Origin: an uncultured Phocaeicola sp.
GTDB taxonomy: Bacteria > Bacteroidota > Bacteroidia > Bacteroidales > Bacteroidaceae
DNA length: 64,000 nucleotides
Direction of reading: 5' to 3'
NCBI GenBank assembly: GCA_947581855.1
Contig: CANPVZ010000002.1
Coordinates: 62,001 to 126,000 of the forward strand
In this document: positions 35,976-43,885 of the stretch, in pieces
How positions within the stretch are numbered: the first letter of the stretch is position 1
Layout: each line of letters opens with the position of its first letter
The notes under the pieces: generated by a model
The model's database searches: none
The model's input: the letters and a program-made list of their open reading frames with translations, nothing else
Told to the model about the DNA's origin: nothing
Made by a program: the position numbers and the translations under genes

Positions 35976-38240
35976 ATGGATGAGATACAATTGAAAGAAA
36001 TGCAGGACGAGGAAATGATTAACAATGCATTCCAGGAACTCCTCGACAGTTATCTTGCTACCAAACATCGTAAGAAAATTGAAATAATTACCAAAGCCTT
36101 TAATTTTGCCAAACAAGCTCATAAAGGAGTAAAGCGACGTTCGGGAGAACCCTATATCATGCATCCTATTGCGGTAGCTAAAATTGTATGTACGGAAATT
36201 GGTTTGGGTTCTACTTCCATTTGCTCGGCTTTACTGCACGATGTGGTAGAAGATACGGACTATACAGTCGAAGATATCTCCAATATTTTTGGCCCTAAAA
36301 TAGCTCAGATAGTCGACGGACTGACAAAAATCTCCGGAGGAATCTTTGGAGACAGGGCTTCGGCACAAGCGGAAAACTTTAAGAAGTTGCTTCTTACAAT
36401 GTCGGACGACATCCGTGTCATTCTTATTAAAATAGCCGATCGTTTGCATAACATGCGGACATTAGGTTCCATGTTACCTAACAAACAATATAAAATAGCA
36501 GGAGAAACACTTTACATTTACGCTCCTCTGGCCAACCGATTGGGACTTAATAAAATAAAGACAGAGTTAGAAGATCTCAGTTTCCGCTATGAACATCCGG
36601 AGGAATATGAACAGATAGAAAAGAAATTAGCCGCCACTCAACAAGAGCGTGATTCTTTATTTCAAGAATTTACCGACCCGATTCGAAAAGAACTGGATAA
36701 AATGGGACTCCAATACGAAATAAAAGCCCGTATCAAATCGCCCTATTCTATTTGGACAAAAATGCAGACCAAACATATTTCTTTTGAAGAAATATATGAT
36801 ATTCTTGCCGTGCGCATTATTTTCAAACCTAAAGATAATCAGCAAGAGCTTAACGAATGCTTTAACATATATGTTTCTATTTCGAAAATCTATAAACCGC
36901 ACCCCGACCGCCTGCGCGATTGGGTAAGTCATCCGAAAGCAAACGGCTATCAGGCTTTGCATGTAACGCTAATGAGCAATCGCGGGCAATGGATTGAAGT
37001 GCAGATACGCAGTAAACGTATGGACGATGTAGCGGAACAGGGATTTGCCGCACATTGGAAATACAAAGAAGGAGGAGGCAGCGAAGATGAAGGCGAACTG
37101 GAAAAATGGTTACATACTATTAAAGAAATACTTGATGACCCGCAACCGGATGCCATGGATTTGCTGGATACGATTAAATTAAATCTTTTCGCCTCCGAAA
37201 TATTTGTATTCACTCCCAAAGGGGAAATCAAAACCATGCCGCAAAATTCTACGGCTCTCGATTTTGCATTCTCTATACATACTTTTTTAGGCAGTCATTG
37301 TATTGGAGCTAAGGTTAATCATAAACTTGTGCCGTTGAGCCACCGCCTGCAAAGCGGCGACCAAGTGGAAATCCTGACTTCCAAAGCACAACGTATACAA
37401 CCCTCTTGGGTTAATTTTGTTTCCACTGCTAAAGCAAAAGCTAAAATTCTAGCGATTATCAAAAGAGAGCAACGCATTGCACAGAAGGAAGGAGAAGAGA
37501 TTTTAAACGAATTCTTCCAGAAAGAAGATATTGAACAGACAAGTATCAATACAGAAAAACTGTTCCGGCTGCATAGAATGAATACTAAAGAAGAATTACT
37601 ACTGGCTTTGGGACAGAAAACCCTCGTATTAGGCGAAGAGGACCGGAATGTACTCAAGGAGAAGAGTAACAGTACAAACTGGAAAAAATATCTTTTTCCT
37701 TTCGGGGGAAGCGGCAACAAACAAAACAAAGGAAAGAAAATACCGGAAGAGAATAAGGAAGAGCAGAAAGCGGATGAAAACAGCATAGACCGTAAAAAAC
37801 CTATCAAACTAACGGAAGAAGCAATCCAAAAAAACTATATTATAGCAGATTGCTGTAAGCCTATTCCGGGGGATGATGTATTAGGATACATTGATGATAA
37901 GAACCGGATAATCATTCATAAGCGACAATGTCCGGTAGCTGCCAAACTGAAAAGCAGTCATGGGAATCGGATTCTAGCGGCTAATTGGGACACACATAAA
38001 ACATTGTTTTTTCCCGTTAACATACTAGTAAAAGGAATAGATAACATAGGTGTGCTAAACCAAATAACTCAAGTCATCTCGCAACAATTAAATGTGAATA
38101 TCCACAAATTGACAATAGAAAGTAACGACGGCATCTTCGACGGAAAGATACAACTGTATGTACATGATGTAAATGATGTGAAGACGATCTGTAACAATCT
38201 AAAAAAGATAAATGAGGTAAAGAGTGTAAGCCGCATCTGA
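35976..38240 (+). CDS. rel: RelA/SpoT bifunctional (p)ppGpp synthetase/hydrolase
   Basis: A 754-residue long RSH enzyme making and breaking the alarmone (p)ppGpp. The hydrolase HD domain has GEPYIMHPIAVAKI and LLHDVVEDT with the His88-Asp89 pair, so hydrolysis should be intact. The synthetase domain (about 240-350) has KARIKSPYSIWTKM and HPKANGYQALH. A TGS domain (about 405-465, FVFTPKGEIKTMPQNSTALD) and a C-terminal ACT domain (about 680-754) follow, separated by a Lys/Glu-rich linker near 585-610. Last gene of the parA-rel operon, 21 bp after mltD. Confidence 0.94.
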   Translation: MDEIQLKEMQDEEMINNAFQELLDSYLATKHRKKIEIITKAFNFAKQAHKGVKRRSGEPYIMHPIAVAKIVCTEIGLGSTSICSALLHDVVEDTDYTVEDISNIFGPKIAQIVDGLTKISGGIFGDRASAQAENFKKLLLTMSDDIRVILIKIADRLHNMRTLGSMLPNKQYKIAGETLYIYAPLANRLGLNKIKTELEDLSFRYEHPEEYEQIEKKLAATQQERDSLFQEFTDPIRKELDKMGLQYEIKARIKSPYSIWTKMQTKHISFEEIYDILAVRIIFKPKDNQQELNECFNIYVSISKIYKPHPDRLRDWVSHPKANGYQALHVTLMSNRGQWIEVQIRSKRMDDVAEQGFAAHWKYKEGGGSEDEGELEKWLHTIKEILDDPQPDAMDLLDTIKLNLFASEIFVFTPKGEIKTMPQNSTALDFAFSIHTFLGSHCIGAKVNHKLVPLSHRLQSGDQVEILTSKAQRIQPSWVNFVSTAKAKAKILAIIKREQRIAQKEGEEILNEFFQKEDIEQTSINTEKLFRLHRMNTKEELLLALGQKTLVLGEEDRNVLKEKSNSTNWKKYLFPFGGSGNKQNKGKKIPEENKEEQKADENSIDRKKPIKLTEEAIQKNYIIADCCKPIPGDDVLGYIDDKNRIIIHKRQCPVAAKLKSSHGNRILAANWDTHKTLFFPVNILVKGIDNIGVLNQITQVISQQLNVNIHKLTIESNDGIFDGKIQLYVHDVNDVKTICNNLKKINEVKSVSRI

Positions 38241-38289
38241 TTATTTCAACGCACACATTCATCTCTACAGTTTTTTATCATAGAGCAAA

Positions 38290-38519
38290 GAAGCAAATGA
38301 AAAAGGGAATGAATGCGCCTCGGTTCACTGAACGAGAAACTCTTTCGATATTTTTCCACCATATCGAATTCTGTAAAGCATAAAGCTGGTGGCATTCCTG
38401 AGATTCTCTGTATCTTTACGATGTATTCTTATGTTGGGTTTCACTCGTTTTGGCTGTCAAATCGCATTTTTGGGAAGGGAAATACTAGAAGATACAAGAA
38501 TAGGACTGTCCAAAAAGTC
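38290..38519 (-). pseudogene. Old transposase relic, N-terminal part (IS relative D)
   Basis: Minus-strand translation from a former start codon near 38422 (now ATC) reads VKIQRISGMPPALCFTEFD and MVEKYRKSFSFSEPRRIHS, clearly related to the transposase start MAKIQNISEIHPTLGFTEFD of copies A and B but with many changes. Upstream, 38503-38519 reads GGACTGTCCAAAAAGTC, a different terminal sequence from that of copies A-C and similar to the IS end at 13.7 kb. It is a fragment of an older, related element. Confidence 0.7.
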
Positions 38520-38554
38520 AAATCTGAATTTGTTAAAGTTACAGACTGTAATTG

Positions 38555-38594
38555 AATAAAACACACCACTTTGCACCTAATTTTCATAGGTACA
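38555..38594. repeat. 40-bp direct repeat, left copy, abutting IS copy B
   Basis: Identical at 39 of 40 positions to 39009-39048. It contains the left arm and loop of the terminator at 39012-39062, and it ends exactly where element copy B begins (38595). Confidence 0.85.
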
Positions 38595-39006
38595 GGGATA
38601 TTCAGTAAATGTCCCTAAAAACGGAGAATCCGGTATAGGCCTTCAGCACCTAAGGGCTATCTTTGCTGAAGGAGTGAAACAACTCCTGCGACCCGACCGC
38701 TGCTGCCACAAGCCGACCCCTGCCGCTATACCGGCGAACGGAAACACGGAGTGAAGACGCCCAAGTTCGCTCTCCTTAAAACTTTTGCGGTATTTTTCAA
38801 CAATATCGAACTCTGTAAAGCCCAAAGTAGGGTGAATTTCTGAAATATTTTGTATCTTCGCCATATCTTAGTTCTGGTATTTCCCCCGTTTTGGCTGTCA
38901 AACCTTATTTTCGGGGCAATATCTAAAGATACAAAAAAGCCAACTAATTCGCAATACTTTGAGCTTGAATTAGTTGGCTAATTTTATAGTATTTCCCGAA
39001 TGTCCC
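38595..39006. mobile_element. Internally deleted insertion sequence, copy B (412 bp)
   Basis: Left end GGGATATTCAGTAAATGTCC, right end ATTTCCCGAATGTCCC. Apart from the 5' ~80 codons of the transposase (minus strand), the untranslated leader and the perfect 13-bp right-end stem (38938-38950 with 38967-38979), everything found in copy A is missing. No 7-bp target duplication is visible; instead a 40-bp direct repeat flanks it. Confidence 0.85.
38643..38864 (-). pseudogene. Transposase N-terminal fragment in copy B
   Basis: 73 codons starting MAKIQNISEIHPTLGFTEFD, close to copy A over the first 43 residues, then drifting (FPFAGIAAGVGLWQQRSGRR) and ending in a stop caused by a frame change. The matching tail LKAYTGFS of copy A follows in another frame before the deletion point near 38625. 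Confidence 0.8.
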
Positions 39007-39008
39007 TA

Positions 39009-39048
39009 AATAAAAAACACCACTTTGCACCTAATTTTCATAGGTACA
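39009..39048. repeat. 40-bp direct repeat, right copy
   Basis: Partner of 38555-38594. Starts 3 bases after the right end of copy B and forms most of the complete terminator here. Confidence 0.85.
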
Positions 39049-39062
39049 AAGTGGTGTTTTTT
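39012..39062. terminator. Strong hairpin terminator between rel and merR
   Basis: AAAAAACACCACTTTG (39012-39027) pairs perfectly with CAAAGTGGTGTTTTTT (39047-39062), with a CCTA/TAGG inner pairing. Flanking A and T runs allow use on both strands. Probably the original rel terminator, now separated from rel by IS debris. Confidence 0.85.
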
Positions 39063-39299
39063 CTATATTTGAGTCCTGTCAGTCCTAAATCGAAAGTTTT
39101 AATCTACCATCCGACTTACTGGATAGCCTCTTTTATTTACTATATATCCCTATCATAGATTGTTCAGATTAACATATAAATAGGAATATTCTTAAGAAAT
39201 ATAAATCAGGAACAAGAAAAACGACATGTGAAATCAAGTAGAAAAGTACTCATTTACACATACACCTTTTTACAATCTTTATTAGGATTCCTACCTAAA
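39063..39299. other. Intergenic region, no gene seen
   Basis: An AT-rich stretch downstream of merR without recognisable features. Confidence 0.5.
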
Positions 39300-39656
39300 T
39301 TAATAAATCACCGATTGGTCAATTTCATTCTTTATACTAAGCAATTCTTCACGGATACTCTTCAAGCGGTTAATTACCTCCATTGTCTGCACAGCCGCTG
39401 CTCTATTCCCTTTCAAGACTTGGCGTGCACCCTGTAGAGTCATGCCTTTCTCCTTTACCAAATGATAAACCAAACGCACGCTTTCGATATCATCTTTTGT
39501 ATACTGACGAATGTTACGCCCTGTCTTTCGCGGAGTAATTACCGTAGGAAACTCTTTTTCCCAATAGCGCAACAGTGTCTCCGTCACGCCGAATATCTCG
39601 GCGACTTCACCTATAGAATAATATAATTTCAGCTCTTTATCCCGATTATATACCAT
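39300..39656 (-). CDS. MerR family transcriptional regulator
   Basis: A 118-residue DNA-binding protein. The winged helix-turn-helix at the N-terminus reads YYSIGEVAEIFGVTETLLRY, followed by WEKEFPTVITPRKTGRNIRQ and YTKDDIESVRLVYHLVKEKG. The C-terminal helix (about 80-115) is short and lacks metal-binding cysteines, so an inducer cannot be predicted. It follows the M23 peptidase gene by 17 bp and is probably co-transcribed; this pairing is common in Bacteroidota. Confidence 0.92.
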   Translation of the reverse strand: MVYNRDKELKLYYSIGEVAEIFGVTETLLRYWEKEFPTVITPRKTGRNIRQYTKDDIESVRLVYHLVKEKGMTLQGARQVLKGNRAAAVQTMEVINRLKSIREELLSIKNEIDQSVIY

Positions 39657-39673
39657 AATAATTCACTCGTTAG

Positions 39674-40642
39674 TTAATCGTAAACCTTACCATGATTAGC
39701 CGCCATCTGCACCATCTTATCATATTCTTCCGCACTCAAATCCATAAAGTAATAATTAACCGGATTTACTTTCTCTCCTTTCACCACTACTTCATAATGC
39801 AAATGCGGTCCCGTACTCTTTCCGGTACTTCCCACCTTGCCAATAACCTCGCCTCGAACCACCTTCTGCCCGCGCTTCACCTCTATATCACTCAGATGCG
39901 CATATCGGGTACGGTAACCGAAACCATGATCCACTTCAATACATTTGCCATATCCAGTCTCCCAACCTGCCGATACTACAGTACCATCGCCCGTAGCATA
40001 AACCGGTGTACCCACTTTAGCCGAAAAATCCATTCCACTATGAAATTTGGTGGTATTGTAAATAGGGTCGATACGTACCCCATAGCCCGAAGCTGTTTTC
40101 TTCAAATCTTTATTCGATACAGGTTGTATGGCGGGAATACATTTCAACATCTCATCGTGTTTCTTGCATAAATCCACCACTTCATCAAACGATTTGGACT
40201 GAATATAAAGTTGTTTGGCCAACACATCCATCTTTTGGGTGGTATTAACCACTAAATCGGCATTAGCCATATTCATCAACTGTTCATAACGGTTTGTCCC
40301 GCCATAACCACCCTGACGGATAGCATCCGAAATGGGGTCGGCCTGCAAAACCACACGATACAAGTTATCATCGCGTTGCCGTATATCCTGCAATACTGCA
40401 AGTGCCTGGTCTAAACGACGCGAAAGCACATTATACTGAGCCTGCATACGTGAATTCTCAATTCTCAATTCCTTTTCAGAAGGAGAACCAAACAATAAAA
40501 ACAAAATCAGGAAGCTGCCGGCTCCCAAGCCCATCCCTACAAAAAGGCGACGCAAAATACTTAACGCCCGCTGTCGCACAGTAGGATAAATACGGTCGTA
40601 GGTTCGTGTTTTAGGATTGTATATATAGTAAACTTTCCGCAT
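39674..40642 (-). CDS. M23 family metallopeptidase (peptidoglycan endopeptidase)
   Basis: A 322-residue cell-wall peptidase. The start at 40642 (MRKVYYIYNPKTRTYDRIYP) is chosen because the frame's earlier ATG (40693) would lie five bases from the predicted transcription start. A cytoplasmic N-terminus is followed by one transmembrane helix (about 33-53), a coiled coil (about 60-100) and a LytM domain (about 180-300). Zinc ligands His201 and Asp205 (HSGMD) and the HLH motif at His280/His282 are intact, so it should be active rather than a degenerate EnvC-like activator. Confidence 0.92.
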   Translation of the reverse strand: MRKVYYIYNPKTRTYDRIYPTVRQRALSILRRLFVGMGLGAGSFLILFLLFGSPSEKELRIENSRMQAQYNVLSRRLDQALAVLQDIRQRDDNLYRVVLQADPISDAIRQGGYGGTNRYEQLMNMANADLVVNTTQKMDVLAKQLYIQSKSFDEVVDLCKKHDEMLKCIPAIQPVSNKDLKKTASGYGVRIDPIYNTTKFHSGMDFSAKVGTPVYATGDGTVVSAGWETGYGKCIEVDHGFGYRTRYAHLSDIEVKRGQKVVRGEVIGKVGSTGKSTGPHLHYEVVVKGEKVNPVNYYFMDLSAEEYDKMVQMAANHGKVYD

Positions 40643-40704
40643 TCTTTGCCCCCAAGAATTAGTTTTAATGCTCAATCCAAGAAGATTTTGCACAATATTT
40701 GAGG

Positions 40705-40712
40705 CAAAAATA
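40705..40712 (-). promoter_or_regulatory. Promoter -7 box for the M23-merR unit
   Basis: Plus-strand CAAAAATA reads TATTTTTG on the minus strand, 63 bp upstream of the chosen start. Confidence 0.55.
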
Positions 40713-40723
40713 ATAAAACCAAC

Positions 40724-40731
40724 TATCTTTG
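40724..40731 (+). promoter_or_regulatory. Promoter -7 box for alaS
   Basis: TATCTTTG, a perfect match, 40 bp upstream of the ATG at 40771. Only 11 bp separate it from the divergent M23 -7 box. Confidence 0.6.
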
Positions 40732-40770
40732 CAAATCCTTTTTCAGAATATTAACTTGATAACAAAAGAT

Positions 40771-43389
40771 ATGTTGACCGCTAACGAAATTAGAGAATCG
40801 TTTAAAAGTTTTTTCGAGTCAAAAGGCCATTTAATTGTACCTTCGGCTCCAATGGTTATTAAAGATGATCCTACGTTGATGTTCACCAACGCAGGAATGA
40901 ATCAGTTCAAAGATATTATTTTAGGAAATCATCCGGCGAAAAGCAAACGGATAGCCGACTCACAGAAGTGTCTTCGCGTAAGCGGAAAGCACAACGACTT
41001 GGAAGAAGTGGGACACGATACATACCACCACACCATGTTCGAAATGTTAGGAAACTGGTCTTTCGGAGACTATTTTAAGAAAGAGGCTATCAGCTGGGCT
41101 TGGGAATATTTAGTAGATATATTGAAATTGAATCCGGAAAACCTCTATGCCACTGTTTTCGAAGGAAGTCCGGAAGAAGGCTTGGAACGCGACAATGAAG
41201 CAGCGTCTTTCTGGGAACAGTTTTTACCAAAAGATCATATCATTAACGGAAACAAACACGATAACTTCTGGGAGATGGGCGATACAGGCCCCTGCGGTCC
41301 TTGTTCCGAAATACACATCGACTTACGTCCGGCTGAAGAAAAAGCTAAAATAAACGGACGCGATTTGGTTAACCACGATCATCCTCAAGTCATTGAAATA
41401 TGGAACCTTGTGTTCATGCAATACAACCGGAAAGCAGATGGAAATCTCGAATCGCTTCCCGCTAAGGTAATCGATACCGGTATGGGATTCGAGCGTTTGT
41501 GCATGGCTCTGCAAGGAAAAACATCCAACTACGACACAGATGTGTTCCAACCCATTATAAAAGTAATTGGCGACTTGGCCGGAGTTCATTATGGCGACAA
41601 TGCTCAAACAGACGTAGCCATGCGTGTTATAGCCGATCATATACGTACCATCGCGTTCTCCATTACAGACGGACAGTTGCCCTCGAATGCCAAAGCCGGA
41701 TACGTAATCCGCCGTATTTTGCGTCGTGCCGTCCGCTACGCTTATACATTCCTCAATCAGAAACAGGCGTTCATGTATCGTTTGCTCCCCATACTGATAG
41801 ACAACATGGGTGATGCATATCCGGAGCTGAAAGCGCAACAAACTCTTATTGAAAAGGTTATTAAAGAAGAAGAAGAAGCATTTCTTCGTACATTGGAAAC
41901 AGGAATCCGTTTGCTGGACAAGACCATGGCTGATGCAAAAGCTGCCGGAAAGGTTGTTATCAGCGGTGTGGATGCTTTTACTTTGTATGATACATTCGGT
42001 TTTCCGCTCGACCTTACCGAATTGATTCTACGCGAAAACGGATTAACCGTAGATAATGACGAGTTTAACGCAGAGATGCAAAAACAAAAACAACGTGCCC
42101 GCAATGCTGCCGCTATTGAAACCGGCGACTGGATTACACTGAAAGAGGGTGAAACGGAATTTGTAGGTTATGATTACACGGAATACGAAACGTCTATTCT
42201 GCGTTACCGCCAGATTAAACAAAAAAACCAGACCTTATTCCAACTCGTGCTCGATAAAACTCCGTTTTATGCCGAAAGTGGTGGTCAGGTAGGTGATACG
42301 GGTGTCATCGTAAGTGAGTTCGAAACTATTGAAATCATTGATACTCGGAAAGAAAACAATTTGCCTATCCATATAACTAAGAAACTGCCGGAACATCTTG
42401 ATGCTCCGATGATGGCTTGCGTGGATACGGACAAACGAGCAGCCTGTGCCGCCAATCACTCTTGTACTCACTTACTGGACGAAGCTTTAAGACAAGTATT
42501 GGGAACTCATGTGGAACAGAAAGGTTCTTTGGTAACTCCCGACTCTTTGCGTTTCGACTTCTCTCATTTCCAAAAAGTAACTGACGAGCAACTCCGTGAA
42601 GTGGAACATCTTGTTAACGCTAAAATCCGCGAGAATATACCTTTGACAGACCATCGTTGCGTTCCTATTGAGAAAGCAAAAGAATTAGGAGCCATCGCAT
42701 TGTTCGGTGAAAAATACGGTGATGAAGTGCGTGTTGTACAGTTCGGTAGCTCTATCGAATTCTGTGGAGGAACACACGTTTCGGCAACCGGTAAAATCGG
42801 CATGATGCGTATTCTTTCCGAAAGTTCTGTAGCTGCCGGAGTACGCCGTATCGAAGCTATTACCGGAGCCAAGGTGGAAGAGATGATGGATACAGTTCAA
42901 GATACATTGAACGACCTGAAAGCTCTTTTCAATAACACACCGGATTTGAGAATTGCTATCCGAAAATACATCGAAGAGAATACAGGATTAAAGAAACAGG
43001 TAGAAGAGTTTGCCAAAGAAAGAGAAGCCACCGTAAAAGAACGGCTGAAAGCTTCGGCAAAAGAGATACATGGTATAACCGTCATTAAATCGGTACTTCC
43101 GTTACCCGCAAATTCAGTAAAGAATATCGCTTTCCAGTTACGCGGAGAAATAGTGGAGAACATGCTGTTTGTAGTCGGGTCTGTTGAAAACGACCGCCCC
43201 ATGCTTACCGTCATGGTTAGCGATAATTTAGTTGCCGGAGGTTTGAAAGCCGGAGTATTGGTAAAAGAAGCTGCCAAACTGATTCAAGGCGGCGGCGGCG
43301 GTCAGCCTCACTTTGCAACAGCCGGAGGTAAGAACACCGACGGGCTCTCGGCTGCCGTAGACAAGGTCATTGAACTGGCAGGATTATAA
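40771..43389 (+). CDS. alaS: Alanyl-tRNA synthetase
   Basis: An 872-residue class II synthetase charging tRNA-Ala, with an editing domain. The ATG at 40771 ([11 protein letters not shown]) replaces an upstream start at 40729 that overlaps the -7 box. Class II motifs are visible: [20 protein letters not shown] (about 74-93), CGPCSEIH (about 179-186) and GMGFERL (about 239-245). The editing domain has HSCTHLL (about 562-568) and CGGTH (about 662-666), all zinc ligands present. The C-terminal [15 protein letters not shown] is typical. A strong terminator follows. Confidence 0.97.
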   Translation: MLTANEIRESFKSFFESKGHLIVPSAPMVIKDDPTLMFTNAGMNQFKDIILGNHPAKSKRIADSQKCLRVSGKHNDLEEVGHDTYHHTMFEMLGNWSFGDYFKKEAISWAWEYLVDILKLNPENLYATVFEGSPEEGLERDNEAASFWEQFLPKDHIINGNKHDNFWEMGDTGPCGPCSEIHIDLRPAEEKAKINGRDLVNHDHPQVIEIWNLVFMQYNRKADGNLESLPAKVIDTGMGFERLCMALQGKTSNYDTDVFQPIIKVIGDLAGVHYGDNAQTDVAMRVIADHIRTIAFSITDGQLPSNAKAGYVIRRILRRAVRYAYTFLNQKQAFMYRLLPILIDNMGDAYPELKAQQTLIEKVIKEEEEAFLRTLETGIRLLDKTMADAKAAGKVVISGVDAFTLYDTFGFPLDLTELILRENGLTVDNDEFNAEMQKQKQRARNAAAIETGDWITLKEGETEFVGYDYTEYETSILRYRQIKQKNQTLFQLVLDKTPFYAESGGQVGDTGVIVSEFETIEIIDTRKENNLPIHITKKLPEHLDAPMMACVDTDKRAACAANHSCTHLLDEALRQVLGTHVEQKGSLVTPDSLRFDFSHFQKVTDEQLREVEHLVNAKIRENIPLTDHRCVPIEKAKELGAIALFGEKYGDEVRVVQFGSSIEFCGGTHVSATGKIGMMRILSESSVAAGVRRIEAITGAKVEEMMDTVQDTLNDLKALFNNTPDLRIAIRKYIEENTGLKKQVEEFAKEREATVKERLKASAKEIHGITVIKSVLPLPANSVKNIAFQLRGEIVENMLFVVGSVENDRPMLTVMVSDNLVAGGLKAGVLVKEAAKLIQGGGGGQPHFATAGGKNTDGLSAAVDKVIELAGL

Positions 43390-43453
43390 TCGGTATCCTA
43401 ACGATACAACAGAGAGATAGTTCGATAATATTCTTATCAACGAACTCTAAAAC

Positions 43454-43510
43454 GCAGATTAATACACATCATCTTAAATTGATATATCAAAACGATGTGT
43501 GTTAATCTGC
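43454..43510 (+). terminator. Terminator after alaS
   Basis: A 17-bp stem (43454-43470 with 43494-43510) with one G-T wobble, followed by ATTTTTATAA. The 108-bp MITE is inserted 13 bp downstream. Confidence 0.85.
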
Positions 43511-43523
43511 ATTTTTATAAGAA

Positions 43524-43631
43524 GGGATATTCAGTAAATGTCCCTATCTAAAGATACAAAAAAGCCAACTAATTCGCAATACTTTGAGTTTGAATTAGTT
43601 GGCTAATTTTATAGTATTTCCTGAATATCCC
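43524..43631. mobile_element. MITE-like element, copy C (108 bp)
   Basis: Left end GGGATATTCAGTAAATGTCC and right end ATTTCCTGAATATCCC, with nothing between them but the leader and the perfect 13-bp stem (43563-43575 with 43592-43604) also found at the right end of copies A and B. It has no coding capacity. The 6-bp direct repeat TAAGAA (43518-43523 and 43632-43637) flanks it, consistent with transposition in trans. Confidence 0.87.
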
Positions 43632-43764
43632 TAAGAACTGGGAAAATCTTATTCAGCTATACCTATAAAAGAACGGGGTAATCCCTTTGTAACAATTGTA
43701 GCATGTCAACTATTTTTCCTACTCACAAGAACAAGGGATACACGGAATCTTTCCAATCTAAACT

Positions 43765-43844
43765 AATGAACGTTCATTTACAACCAAACGAACGTTCGTT
43801 TATCGACTAACGAACGTTCGTTTTCCTTTAAATGAACTGAAGCG
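43765..43844. repeat. Palindromic array, 22-bp pitch, three units plus a half
   Basis: Perfect palindromes AATGAACGTTCATT (43765-43778), AACGAACGTTCGTT (43787-43800; extends to 16 bp) and again AACGAACGTTCGTT (43809-43822), then the half-site AATGAAC at 43831-43837. Starts are exactly 22 bp apart (43765, 43787, 43809, 43831). The array sits between the convergent ends of alaS and the thioredoxin-fold gene, where an operator for either gene is not expected. Confidence 0.88.
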
Positions 43845-43885
43845 ACTTTATATCACTTTACAGTGTTTCTACGAATGTAACTATT

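Noticed and set aside
43765..43844. TetR-type operator for the thioredoxin-fold gene
   Set aside because: The palindromes lie downstream of that gene and of alaS, and no TetR-family gene is nearby; kept as a periodic array instead.
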